DNA of 64,000 nucleotides from a bacterium (GTDB taxonomy: Bacteria > Armatimonadota > Zipacnadia > Zipacnadales > Zipacnadaceae): the NCBI GenBank assembly GCA_030603495.1, contig JAUVXR010000003.1:73189-137188 (forward strand), in the 5' to 3' direction. Each line of letters starts with the position of its first letter. Within the stretch, counting starts at the first letter, position 1. Both the position numbers and the translations under genes were made by a program. The notes beneath the pieces are model-generated. The model saw nothing but the letters and a program-made list of their open reading frames with translations. It searched no databases and was not told the origin of the DNA. This document shows, piece after piece, positions 35,851-44,904 of this stretch.

Positions 35851-37779
35851 ATGGCACAAATCACCGTCACGTTACCCGATGGCTCCACGATCCAGGTGCC
35901 TACCGGCACCACCGCTGGCCAGGTAGCCAAGGAGATTGGTCCCGGGCTGGCTCGCGACGCTGTGGCCGCTCAGATTAACGATCAGATCGTTGACTTATCC
36001 ACACCAATAGATAGCGACGCTGAGCTGACCATCTTAACTGTAGATAGTCCCGAAGGCCTGGAAATCTACCGCCACTCAGCAGCACACATAATGGCTGACG
36101 CCGTCGTCTGCCTCTTCCCCGACGCCAAGCCCACTATCGGCCCATCCATCGCGGATGGCTTCTACTACGACTTCGATGTGGACGAAGCGTTCACCCAGGA
36201 CGATCTGGTGCGGATCGAGGCCGAGATGGAGAGCATCATTGAGGCGGACTTACCGTTCGAGCGCCGGGAGGTATCAGCAGCCGACGCTCGGACCTTGTTC
36301 GAAGCTCAGGATAACCCGTACAAGGTCGAGCTGATTGACGATTTGGTCGAGCAGGGCGAAGAGACCATCTCGCTGTATCAGCACGGCCAATTCACCGACC
36401 TGTGCCGTGGCCCTCATCTGCCCTCCACCGGGAAGATCGTCGCCGTCAAGCTCCTGTCAGTGGCGGGTGCATACTGGCGGGGCCGAGAAACCAACCCGAT
36501 GCTTCAGCGCATCTACGGGACCGCATATCCTGCCCCGAAGATGCTCGAGGAGCACCTCCAGCGCATCGAGGAAGCCAAACAGCGCGATCACCGCAAACTC
36601 GGCCGCGATCTAAAGCTATTCAGCTTCTTTGAGGAGGCCGGCGCCGGGCTGGTCTACTATCATCCCAACGGCGCTATGCTACGCCAACTGGTCACCGACT
36701 TCACCATCAGAGAGCATCTCAGGCGCGGCTACCAACTAGTGCGTACGCCCCATCTCATCAAGAGCACCATCTGGGAGATATCCGGGCACGCCCAGCAAGA
36801 CTACCCCATGTACTACACCGATGTAGAGGGCCAGTCCTACGGCATCAAGCCAATGAACTGTCCTGGCCACATCCTGATCTACAATTCCGAGACGCGCTCC
36901 TACCGCGATCTGCCCATCCGCTACTTCGAGCTGGGCACCGTCTACCGCCATGAACGCAGCGGTGTGCTGCACGGCTTGCTGCGGGTGCGCGGCTTCACCC
37001 AGGACGATGCCCACATCTTCTGCACGCCCGAGCAGCTCACCGATGAGATCATCGGGGTTATTGACTTCTCCCAGGATATGCTCAGCACGTTCGGCTTCGA
37101 CGAGTACGAGATCTTCCTGGCGACCAGGCCGGATAAGGCGATAGGCACCGCCGAGATGTGGGAGCAAGCCACCCAAGCGCTTGCGGATGCTCTTGAGCAG
37201 TGCGAGTTGGATTACCAGGTGGTGCCCAAAGACGGCGCCTTCTATGGGCCCAAGATTGACATCGCCCTCAAAGACGCCCTGGGCCGGCTGTGGGACGGCC
37301 CGACTATCCAGTGCGATTTTGCCATGCCCGAACGCTTTGATATCACCTATGTCGGCACCGATGGCCAGGAGCATCGCCCGGTCATGATTCACCGCGTCGT
37401 CCTGGCAGGCATCGAGCGCTTCCTGGGGGCCATGATCGAGAATTATGCGGGCAACTTCCCCATGTGGCTGGCCCCGGTGCAAGTCCGCGTCCTCCCCATC
37501 ACCGACCGGAACGTTGATTACGCCAGGCAGGTCGCTCAGGAACTCCGCGACCACGACATGCGCGTAGAGATAGACGAGGCTTCGGCTACACTTCAAGCCA
37601 AGATCCGCGATGCTGAGCTGATGAAGATTCCGCATATGCTGGTGGTCGGCGACCGCGAGCAGGAGTCGGGGCAGGTGGCCGTCCGCAGCCGTGAGGACGG
37701 CGACCTCGGCCCCCGGCCGCTGGATGAGTTCATCGAGCAGGTCCGCGCCGAGGCGGCACTGCCGCACACGAGCACGTAG
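35851..37779 (+). CDS. thrS: Threonyl-tRNA synthetase
   Basis: ThrS charges tRNA-Thr. The 642-residue enzyme is complete: an N-terminal TGS domain (ITVTLPDGSTIQV), the second additional editing domain with HSAAH (H75, H79) and DLCRGPHLPSTG, the class II core with zinc ligand C337 in MNCPGH, motif 2 YRHERSGVLHGLLRVRGFTQDD, motif 3 HRVVLAGIERFLGAMIE, and an anticodon-binding domain with LPITDRN. It lies 101 bases after tRNA-Val; no T-box leader is evident. The infC-rpmI-rplT genes that often follow are absent. Confidence 0.96.
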   Translation: MAQITVTLPDGSTIQVPTGTTAGQVAKEIGPGLARDAVAAQINDQIVDLSTPIDSDAELTILTVDSPEGLEIYRHSAAHIMADAVVCLFPDAKPTIGPSIADGFYYDFDVDEAFTQDDLVRIEAEMESIIEADLPFERREVSAADARTLFEAQDNPYKVELIDDLVEQGEETISLYQHGQFTDLCRGPHLPSTGKIVAVKLLSVAGAYWRGRETNPMLQRIYGTAYPAPKMLEEHLQRIEEAKQRDHRKLGRDLKLFSFFEEAGAGLVYYHPNGAMLRQLVTDFTIREHLRRGYQLVRTPHLIKSTIWEISGHAQQDYPMYYTDVEGQSYGIKPMNCPGHILIYNSETRSYRDLPIRYFELGTVYRHERSGVLHGLLRVRGFTQDDAHIFCTPEQLTDEIIGVIDFSQDMLSTFGFDEYEIFLATRPDKAIGTAEMWEQATQALADALEQCELDYQVVPKDGAFYGPKIDIALKDALGRLWDGPTIQCDFAMPERFDITYVGTDGQEHRPVMIHRVVLAGIERFLGAMIENYAGNFPMWLAPVQVRVLPITDRNVDYARQVAQELRDHDMRVEIDEASATLQAKIRDAELMKIPHMLVVGDREQESGQVAVRSREDGDLGPRPLDEFIEQVRAEAALPHTST

Positions 37780-37809
37780 ACAAGACGCTCACGCCGCCTT
37801 GAGAAAGAC

Positions 37810-39450
37810 TCAATAGGTCTGCCCCTCGCCTCCTTGATCTTCCGCTTTCATGGAGCGAGCCTTTTCCAAGAGTTCTTCGGTGGGTCTGTGGGTCTTGATG
37901 AACTTGCTGATGATTGTGCCGCAGAAGTCCTCCACTGGCTCATATCGCCCGGCTTCAAGGAGCTTGCGCGCCAAATGCAGGGGCATCCCCTGCGTAGTGG
38001 TGTGGCAGCAGGGCTCGACCGAGACTGCGCTCAGCAGGTGCTTGCTGGCGGTCTCGACATCGTGGTCCTGCTCCAATGCTATGCGGCCCAGCATCAGGTA
38101 GGCGTAGGCCGCGTAATGGCCCGGACCGCCGTCGAAACCCTCGTGGTCCGCCGCAATGACCTCCTGGAGAGCATTTCTCGCGTCCTCGATTCTATCTGCC
38201 TCGCGTAGGCATGTAGCGTAAGACAAGTAAAGGCCCGGCTTAGAGACTTCTTCGACGTGTGGCAGCGCGGCCTCGCAGGCGACAAGGGCTTCCTCGTATC
38301 GCTCCAGTGCCATGAGCAGATCTGCTAACTGCTCCGAGTAAAATGCAGGATAGAAGTCTTCTCCCTCCGCAGCGGCGATGGCGCGACGGTAGTAGGCGAT
38401 GGCCTTTTCAGCGCGTTCGTGGTTAATCTCCACGGGAATCTGGTAATCAGACGGCAGACCGTAATACTGAAGCCACCTCTCGCGGTCCACCGCCTGCTCG
38501 CATTTCGGGGGGATGGCATTGTGCTCACAGGTCATCGCTAAGACCCAGAAGAAGTGGTGGTCATCAGTGTACTGTTCGATTTGAGCTTCCAACACGTCTG
38601 TAACCCGCTCCCGGTACTCTGGGTCCAGGTAGAACAATGTGATGTTCGTGAAAAACAGTTCGTCGCTGTTGGGATGCCATCGGGCCATCTCAAAAGTATG
38701 AGCCTTCAGCTTTTGATCATCTGGCTCTCTGAAGCTGTACCACACCAGCGCAGCTTCGCGGCGGGCCAAATCGTCCGGGTGCGCTGCAAGGTAGGGCTCG
38801 AAAGCCTCCGGCTTCTGCTCCTTTTCCGGAAGCATCCCGAACCAAACCTGCTCTCCCGCGTTCCGGGGAACCGTCTTGACAAGCACGGCACTTCCAACCA
38901 CCACCAGCACAAGGGGGACTACAACGAACAATACTACCTGATATCGCGGCCTTTTCTTACCCGTCACCGTCACCATCTTGCTCTTCGCCGGGAAGAACAA
39001 CTGTCGGCGCGTTGCTAGTAGCCAGATGATGAGGCCATAGAAGGCAGCTGTGACGAGGCTTGCTGTCAGCGAAACTTCGGCTATCCCAAGGTTCACCGTC
39101 AAGAAGACGTGCCAGAGAGAATATGCTGCGAGCCATATGACAGCACACCACCACCCCCAGGAGCGCAACCTCGCTGCGGCGACAGCCGTGACGATTCCAA
39201 ACAACCCATGAAGACCAAACAGGGGTGCGTATGGAACCAGGCGCTGCATCATGTGCGCAAACTGGTGAGCGCCCGGCGAAAGCTGCTGAAAGTACTGGGG
39301 ATACTCTGTATACCCCTGCGCCATCCAAGGTACCAACCAAACCCAAGCCAGGGATATCAAACTGAGCAGGCCAATGACAACGCTCATCACATACACCGGC
39401 CAGACGGACGGCTTAGCCTTGCCCTCGTCAGTGTCTCTAAGCGTGTTCAT
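37810..39450 (-). CDS. Membrane protein with C-terminal TPR-like repeats
   Basis: The N-terminal half has four hydrophobic segments (about residues 18-155) and a further anchor near 170-195. The remaining 350 residues are helical with tetratricopeptide character: ERAEKAIAYYRRAIAAAEG, ALERYEEALVACEAALPHV, and IEDARNALQEVIAADHEG fit the 34-residue TPR spacing. TPR regions act as protein-docking scaffolds; the partner is unknown. The start lies within the tail of a broken radical SAM gene, overlapping it by 14 bases. Not assigned to a named family. Confidence 0.7.
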   Translation of the reverse strand: MNTLRDTDEGKAKPSVWPVYVMSVVIGLLSLISLAWVWLVPWMAQGYTEYPQYFQQLSPGAHQFAHMMQRLVPYAPLFGLHGLFGIVTAVAAARLRSWGWWCAVIWLAAYSLWHVFLTVNLGIAEVSLTASLVTAAFYGLIIWLLATRRQLFFPAKSKMVTVTGKKRPRYQVVLFVVVPLVLVVVGSAVLVKTVPRNAGEQVWFGMLPEKEQKPEAFEPYLAAHPDDLARREAALVWYSFREPDDQKLKAHTFEMARWHPNSDELFFTNITLFYLDPEYRERVTDVLEAQIEQYTDDHHFFWVLAMTCEHNAIPPKCEQAVDRERWLQYYGLPSDYQIPVEINHERAEKAIAYYRRAIAAAEGEDFYPAFYSEQLADLLMALERYEEALVACEAALPHVEEVSKPGLYLSYATCLREADRIEDARNALQEVIAADHEGFDGGPGHYAAYAYLMLGRIALEQDHDVETASKHLLSAVSVEPCCHTTTQGMPLHLARKLLEAGRYEPVEDFCGTIISKFIKTHRPTEELLEKARSMKAEDQGGEGQTY

Positions 39451-39796
39451 CTGTTCTCACCACCTCCCGATTTGCCGGTGAGTAACTTCCCCGCCGACTC
39501 CATACTGACCTCTGCCAGCGAGTCTGCCACGAGGTCAGGGGCGGCTCACCCAGACCGCTGAAGGTGATATAGTCGGCCTGCCCGTCCTGCTTGACCCACC
39601 GGCGCAGCTCGCCGAGTATCTCCCCGGCATCAACGTATGGCCGCCGCTCTAGCGTCTTATTCGTAGTCCGGCCTAGTTGGCAGTATATACAGTCAAAACT
39701 GCATATATTGTGCGGCACCAGGTCCACACCCAACGATCGCCCCAGCCGGCGTGAGGGAACTGGCCCGTACAGATGCTGCCACTTAGCTTGCCCCAT
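39437..39796 (-). pseudogene. Truncated radical SAM protein
   Basis: The first 80 residues are a typical radical SAM N-terminus: YGPVPSRRLGRSLGVDLVP, the cluster-binding CSFDCIYC and the ADYITFSGLGEP strand. Such proteins (COG0731-like) are 300 or more residues; here homology ends at about residue 86 and the rest of the frame is Arg/Trp/Ser-rich. In the +1 frame the same DNA (39460-39550) reads PDLVADSLAEVSMESAGKLL and ends at its own stop, so the gene seems to be fused by deletion to the tail of another gene. It cannot form the full SAM barrel. Confidence 0.8.
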
Positions 39797-39828
39797 AGCA
39801 GTCTCCTGGGCGTAGAAGACGTATTACT

Positions 39829-40671
39829 TCACCGTGGGCTCAATTCGGGCCCTGCCTTCAGCACCATATCCCCAATCTTAACCCCGAGCTCTCGCGCCAC
39901 CACCTCACACTTGGCCACCAGCAGGTAGAACAGTGGGCCCGATGCCTCAGAATATGCTTCGTAGTTGGCCTGCCCCTTCGAGATGATAAGATCTGCCGAA
40001 GCCCAGGCTGCTTCGCGCTCAGCATTGGTGCCTGGATACATCGGCACCGGCAGGATGCGGATCGCCTCATCAAAATCAGCTGTCTCGGCATCGGCCACCA
40101 TCGCATCATTGATAAACGGCTCATCTTTCACGGTAAGTGTGACCTCAGATGCCGAAAACTGCTCAATCAATACCCGATCGAAGATAATTTCGCCGGCATT
40201 GTCTGCCAGGTACAGTATCCTCGAAGCCTTGCTTACCTTTTCCGCAAAGGCGCGAAAGTCATCCACCACGAAAGCCGTCTGCATAATACGGTCGAGTGTG
40301 CCCTCCAGATCGAGACGATTCGGCACGCCGAAGTCAATGATGTTGCCAGCGATAGCGATCCTGGTAGCTACATTGAGCGGGTCATCGGCGCCGGCTACAA
40401 TCTGCTTCATTGCCGGGTACTTAGCCAGAGCGTAGGCATTAGATTGCTGTTTGATCTCCTCGTAGGGATCGTTAATTTCCGTGACCTCGCGCACAGCGCA
40501 GTAGACCGCTTGGCTCAGCTCCACCGGCGTTACGCCCAGCTTCGCTAGGGACAGCCGGCGTAGAGCTTCACGGATAACACGCTCCTGGAGCAAGGGATCA
40601 GCGGTGGCAATACGCGCGGCCTCCACGGCCTGCCGCGCGAAACACGGTACACATTCAAACTTGGCTTGCAT
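39829..40671 (-). CDS. DUF89/ARMT1-family protein
   Basis: A DUF89 protein, a family of metal-dependent damage-control phosphatases. The 280-residue chain shows the N-terminal CVPCFARQAVEAAR helix, GNIIDFGV, the central LADNAGEIIFDRVLIE with metal-binding Asp/Asn, and a late ISKGQANYEA segment. The Cys pair near the N-terminus is typical of the archaeal/bacterial subfamily. Substrate cannot be inferred. It appears intact, in contrast to its neighbours on both sides. Confidence 0.85.
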   Translation of the reverse strand: MQAKFECVPCFARQAVEAARIATADPLLQERVIREALRRLSLAKLGVTPVELSQAVYCAVREVTEINDPYEEIKQQSNAYALAKYPAMKQIVAGADDPLNVATRIAIAGNIIDFGVPNRLDLEGTLDRIMQTAFVVDDFRAFAEKVSKASRILYLADNAGEIIFDRVLIEQFSASEVTLTVKDEPFINDAMVADAETADFDEAIRILPVPMYPGTNAEREAAWASADLIISKGQANYEAYSEASGPLFYLLVAKCEVVARELGVKIGDMVLKAGPELSPR

Positions 40672-40749
40672 ACATACATTACCCCTGTCTGTGCCACTAA
40701 CCCGGCCTTACCAGCACACTGAATGGCCTGGGCAGCGGCCTGTATCTGG

Positions 40750-40910
40750 CTAGTGGGGCAGCCTGGCGACGATTCCCCTCAATGCCTCCCACACCGCCTC
40801 CGGGACGACGTCAGGTCCCAGGGGGATGCCCTGGTCAGTAGCTTCAACCACAGCTGGAGCACCTCGTGGACCCGGCCACAGTGTAGGCATTCGTACTCGT
40901 ACAACGGCAC
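40750..40910 (-). pseudogene. Degenerate FmdB-like zinc-ribbon gene with out-of-frame tail
   Basis: A GTG at 40910 with GAGGAGG eight bases upstream starts MPLYEYECLHCGRVHEVLQ, the characteristic beginning of FmdB-type zinc ribbons, but the second CxxC never appears and the frame ends at 40779. From about 40875 the next frame reads APAVVEATDQGIPLGPDVV and continues as a plausible protein C-terminus to a stop at 40750; it resembles the tail of an Mrp/MinD-type ATPase. I infer a deletion fusion or frameshift. Confidence 0.55.
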
Positions 40911-40942
40911 AGTCCTGTCCTCCTCGCTCTTGACTCTTGTCA

Positions 40943-41395
40943 CTAAGCGCTGAGCAATTGGCTTAGTCTATCCCACGCTTTGCGGATGCCCTCAGTTACT
41001 GGCCCATCTCGGTACTCGACCAGCGGCATCTGCTCGGCCATTGCTTCAGTGACCGACTCGTCATATGGCAATTCTGCGACTAATTCCAGGCCGTTTTGCG
41101 CGCAATAGTCACGGATCTGCTGTGTGTTTGTAGCGTTGATGTCAGCCTTGTTGATCATTACCGTAACAGTAGTCTAAAACTGCTTGCAGAGCTGGACAAT
41201 CCGTTCCATGTCGTGAATTCCGGAGAGAGTCGGCTCGGTGACGACCAGCGCCAGATCGGTATCCGTGATGGCCGCGACGGCGGTGCAACCAATGCCCGGA
41301 GCGCCGTCAATCAGCACCAGAGGAATTCCCCCCTCGATCGCTGCATCCTCGGCTTTCTGGCGTACCATCGTGACCAGTCGCACCGTCTCTTTCGT
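40943..41395 (-). pseudogene. MinD-superfamily P-loop ATPase, broken C-terminal part
   Basis: The frame reads ETVRLVTMVRQKAEDAA, PLVLIDGAPGIGCTAVAAI, ALVVTEPTLSGIHDMERIV, then an in-frame TAG at 41174-41176, and continues MINKADINATNTQQI to LVEYRDGPVTEGI. These are the Walker B region and C-terminal half of the MinD-type ATPases that carry inserted ferredoxins and cluster with NifX-like genes. The N-terminal half with Walker A is missing, replaced at about 41396 by a hydrogenase fragment in another frame. A truncation plus a nonsense codon makes it a clear pseudogene. Confidence 0.85.
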
Positions 41396-41524
41396 ATCTC
41401 AATTGCGTCCGGCAAACGGGCGCGTATCCGCGTGAGTTCGTCTTCGTCCTGGGCGAAGCTGAAGCCACCGACGGTCATAGCCACCGGATGGGTATGGCGT
41501 CCCGCCACCGCCACGCACAGATCA
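41396..41524 (-). pseudogene. NiFe-hydrogenase large-subunit fragment
   Basis: About 42 codons read VAVAGRHTHPVAMTVGGF followed by EDELTRIRARLPDA. The G-R-x-x-H-P-x(5)-GGF pattern is the conserved segment found after the first nickel-ligand motif in NiFe hydrogenase large subunits. Nothing of the rest of the gene is present. The fragment begins at the stop of the nuclease-STAND gene and ends where the MinD remnant begins, so both edges look like rearrangement joints. Confidence 0.55.
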
Positions 41525-44329
41525 TAAGAGAGTGCATTGGGCGGGGATTCGGCAACGACCGCCGGATCTCTCTATCAACTCTGCAAATTCTAGCCAATTG
41601 GCCAGGATATTGGCCAAGCTTGCAGTGGTTGTTGGATGCAGTTCCTTGCCTTTTCTCGTGTTGATTTCCGACACCACTTGGCGAGCTGAGACCCACTGAG
41701 GCTCAGCAGTCGCTACTGTTTCGTAGAAATAAGCGACCACTGGGACATCCAGAATCCGCTTCCGGACAATTGCCCTCTGGTTGTTGACCTCGCTATCTGC
41801 GAACAGCTCTCCATCCGCAGTCAGACGCCGACGACCATCCACGAGTCTCTCACACAATCCCATTAGGCGTGCATCGACCAATGATTTCTCAACCATCGTC
41901 TCCGATCGGCTAATACTCACAGCAATCTGCTCCTTGCTCATGGGTCCCTTATTGCGTAGTTGCTTGATCAGTCGGCGCGTACCACTGATGTAGCCCTCAG
42001 GCTGTTGCGCACCGGATTGTGCACCGATCAAGTACCTAGCAATAGGCAGGCCGCGGAGTTGGATAGGTCCGTCACCGGTCGCGCCAACTGAGTTCAGCCA
42101 GGCTACCATTGTGCTCGCATATCTTTCCCACGTCCTTTGTTGGGCAGCGACCGCCGGGAATTCCCCTTGGAGTATTGCGATAACATCCCCTAGGGTCCGA
42201 AGTTGTGCTTCATCCCAGAGTTCGAGTATTCGCTTAGTACAAGTATTCCGGACAAGTCGCTGTCTAATTGCTGCACTCAAGTCATCCTCGGTTGCAATGA
42301 TGCCGATATCAGAAGGAAGCCAAACATCGTCTCCTGCGTAATCGACGACACCTATGGCCCGAAGGTCGCGCAGGTAGTTGGATAGAGAGCCTGGCGCCAC
42401 GGCTAGGTCGGACGCCAGTTGCTCTATTGAGGCCTTATCACTCCCCGCAGCCAGTCGCTCGATCGCCTTGAGCGCTCTCCGAGGTCGAGTGCGAAGCAAA
42501 TACACTTCATCAATCGGTAGACGGTCTGTGCGGAGGAACTCGGCGAAGATGTCGTGATATACGTTGTACACATCTCCTTCCCGCAATAACAGCCGCATGT
42601 CGACGAATTTGTTGAGGAGCTGACCGATGTCCCGTCCTGGGAACCGCTCCGCCAACGTGCGCGAATCCGCAGGCATCACAGAGGCTAACTTACGTAACGA
42701 ATCCTTTTCATCCTCGTCCAAGCTTTGGATATCAGCCTCGAACAGATTGCGGAGGTCAAGTTGTCGTTCCACGAGTTCTCGCTGCCCAGCGCCGTCGGCG
42801 ATCTGCTGGTTGATGTGCCAACAGACCTTCTTGAGCAACCAGGGGTAGCCTCTGCTAAACTCGCGGACCTCCTGCTCTAAGGCGGTCATTAGTCCTGCGT
42901 TGATTCTGGCCTCGAGTGCTCGAAGCAATACATTGGTCTCATCTGGACCGAACTGCTTGACGGGCACTGATCGAGCCCTCTTCCGGAGTGCTTCGCGAAC
43001 GAAGGCAATCTCTTCGTCTTGCCACCAGAAGTCTGTCTTCCAAGCAAAGCCGAGGACTAGATTCGCTTGGGACTCCTCGACCGCCAGCGCCATCTCCAGC
43101 GTGGCTTCCGCAAGTGACAAATCGTGCAGCACCGCCTCGAACTGGTCAAAGAACAGCACGGGGGTAATGCCGCACTCCCGCGCTCTTTCGCCTACGTCGT
43201 ATAAACCCTCCGGAAGAGACAGGGTGCCACCAACCGACACGCCAGCGAAAGCCTCACCCGTCTGAGCATCCTCGTCAAGAGTCTCAATGAGCCGCAAGAC
43301 GGAAGCTGTAAGAAACCCCCGACTCTGGCCAGACACACCGCTTACTGATATGCCACGAGCACCGTCTTGATGCGCCTCCTTCAACATCTTGAGGATCAAG
43401 GAACTCTTGCCGATACCAGAGAGTCCGGTCACAATGCACAGACGCTCAGCACTTTCCCCGGAACGCACTTGCCTCACCAGAGAACGGAAAGCTTCCACTT
43501 CCTCATTGCGCCCTGCGAAGCAGTCTGGAGGAGCCGGAAACTTGTAGTCGAACCAGCCTTTTCCCGGGGTCACCACGTGCGCCCGGGCGGCGGTCGCCCG
43601 GTCAGGGGGCTGGGGGGCCATTGTCTCTGGAGGTTCATTGAGCATCGCCAATTCGGCGAGGTCTGAACTGTTCTCGCGTAACCCCCTAGAAATGGTGGCC
43701 AACAGGTCATCTTCAACGATAAGCTGACCAGTTGGAGCCAGGATGTAGAACCCAGAAGGGGTGCGCTCACCCTCGTCGAGGACCAATAGGGCCCAGTGTG
43801 CCCCTTTTTCGCCGTATAGGAGGCGCACCTCACCAACCTTGCCGGTCCCGCGTTCCTCCACCAGTGCTGTGACCGTCTCTGGCGAGTGCCAGTCTGCCTG
43901 TTCGCACAATGCTCGGATCAGATCTGCCTCTTCGCAAAGCCTAACACGCTTCGTAGCCTCATCGAGAAGTTCCGACCGGTAGTAATCCCAGGCCTTGCCA
44001 CTGAACCCCGGAATCGCAACAAAGAGGCCGTGTGCGCGCGGATCTCTGTCTGCCTGATTTAGTACGTCCATTGCCAGTTCCTTCAAGGGGCCTGGGGAGA
44101 CTGCTTCGTGTTGACACTTGCATGAAACGATTAGCTCTGCTCGGGTCAGACCCGCTCGTCCCACCACGTCCAACTCGGTACCGGTACGTTCTACATTTAA
44201 TTCAACGTCCGGGTAGCCTGAAGCCTTAAGGTATTCCGCGACCAACTGCTCGAGCAAATGGCCCTTGGCGTTGTCGCGCGCCTTCTTACTCTTGCCCCGG
44301 GGAAGGAACTCAATCCGCGCTGCTTCCAT
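41522..44329 (-). CDS. PD-(D/E)xK-like nuclease fused to a STAND-type ATPase
   Basis: The 935-residue protein is intact. Residues about 20-115 resemble a restriction-endonuclease-like fold: LLEQLVAEYLKASGY, then ELDVVGRAG (D54) and IVSCKCQ (K71), though the usual acidic residue two before the lysine is Ser. A large P-loop NTPase follows, with Walker A GLSGIGKSS (302-310) and Walker B VLFFDQFE (D395), and the helical sensor region YPWLLKKVCWHINQQI. The C-terminal third has winged-helix-like units (ASIEQLASDLAVAPGSLSNYL; GPMSKEQIAVSISRSE). This layout matches STAND defence NTPases with a nuclease effector. ATG 44329 has GGAGG seven bases upstream. Third-position GC is visibly lower than in neighbouring housekeeping genes. 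Confidence 0.75.
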   Translation of the reverse strand: MEAARIEFLPRGKSKKARDNAKGHLLEQLVAEYLKASGYPDVELNVERTGTELDVVGRAGLTRAELIVSCKCQHEAVSPGPLKELAMDVLNQADRDPRAHGLFVAIPGFSGKAWDYYRSELLDEATKRVRLCEEADLIRALCEQADWHSPETVTALVEERGTGKVGEVRLLYGEKGAHWALLVLDEGERTPSGFYILAPTGQLIVEDDLLATISRGLRENSSDLAELAMLNEPPETMAPQPPDRATAARAHVVTPGKGWFDYKFPAPPDCFAGRNEEVEAFRSLVRQVRSGESAERLCIVTGLSGIGKSSLILKMLKEAHQDGARGISVSGVSGQSRGFLTASVLRLIETLDEDAQTGEAFAGVSVGGTLSLPEGLYDVGERARECGITPVLFFDQFEAVLHDLSLAEATLEMALAVEESQANLVLGFAWKTDFWWQDEEIAFVREALRKRARSVPVKQFGPDETNVLLRALEARINAGLMTALEQEVREFSRGYPWLLKKVCWHINQQIADGAGQRELVERQLDLRNLFEADIQSLDEDEKDSLRKLASVMPADSRTLAERFPGRDIGQLLNKFVDMRLLLREGDVYNVYHDIFAEFLRTDRLPIDEVYLLRTRPRRALKAIERLAAGSDKASIEQLASDLAVAPGSLSNYLRDLRAIGVVDYAGDDVWLPSDIGIIATEDDLSAAIRQRLVRNTCTKRILELWDEAQLRTLGDVIAILQGEFPAVAAQQRTWERYASTMVAWLNSVGATGDGPIQLRGLPIARYLIGAQSGAQQPEGYISGTRRLIKQLRNKGPMSKEQIAVSISRSETMVEKSLVDARLMGLCERLVDGRRRLTADGELFADSEVNNQRAIVRKRILDVPVVAYFYETVATAEPQWVSARQVVSEINTRKGKELHPTTTASLANILANWLEFAELIERSGGRCRIPAQCTLL

Positions 44330-44463
44330 CGTATGCCCTCCGTTGCGCACGTTGTGAGCATCAGCTGGCGTGTAGCCAGCTAAAGAGGCCTATCTGCCAC
44401 GCTTCTGCTACACATGTTACCATTTCTCGCAGCATTGATCCAGCCTTTCCCAGCTCATTCGAT

Positions 44464-44676
44464 GTGGCCGTTACCACGATGGTAGATGCCATCAACCCCA
44501 GCGAGATGCAGGGGCCTCAAGCTGAACTCGTGGTGGAAGCATTGGAGGTGTTGGCGCCAGCATTGCAGAGCCATCACAAGGACCCGATAAGGACGGCCGA
44601 CAATCGTGCTCAACAAGGCGGATGGGACTCGGTGAGTACAAGCATTGAGAAGCTATTGACGCAATGTCCTAGATGA
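44464..44676 (+). CDS. Short unassigned open frame
   Basis: A 70-codon frame starting with GTG, reading MVDAINPSEMQGPQAELVV and further acidic/helical sequence to a stop. The composition is compatible with a real or remnant protein, but there is no ribosome site and it partly overlaps the NifX remnant on the other strand. It could be the trace of a lost gene. Confidence 0.2.
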   Translation: MAVTTMVDAINPSEMQGPQAELVVEALEVLAPALQSHHKDPIRTADNRAQQGGWDSVSTSIEKLLTQCPR

Positions 44677-44853
44677 GTCAGAGCAGGTCCTCGCGCTCCG
44701 CAGGCGAGGCAGTTGCCCGGGACTGTGCCCGGGGCTCGATATCCGTTCTCGTCCGCTCACTGCCCCGTTTTCAACGTCAATCAAGGCGTAGTACTCACAG
44801 CGGCCAAAATGTGTGGCGACCTCTTCTCCATCAGCCGATATGGCGTAGCGCAT
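44653..44853 (-). pseudogene. Truncated NifX/NafY-like (dinitrogenase FeMo-cofactor family) gene
   Basis: The first 50 residues are typical of the family: MRYAISADGEEVATHFGRC, ALIDVENGAV and SSPGHSPGQLPRL. Full proteins have about 110-120 residues with a Gly-rich second half. Homology ends near 44700, after which the frame is arbitrary and stops. The 3' part is gone. These proteins usually sit next to MinD-type ATPases, whose remains lie at 40.9-41.4 kb beyond the nuclease-STAND gene. Confidence 0.8.
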
Positions 44854-44904
44854 GGCAGGTTTCCTCTCCTACGGACTTGGCTGCGTAATGAGCAGCCTAA
44901 CAGA

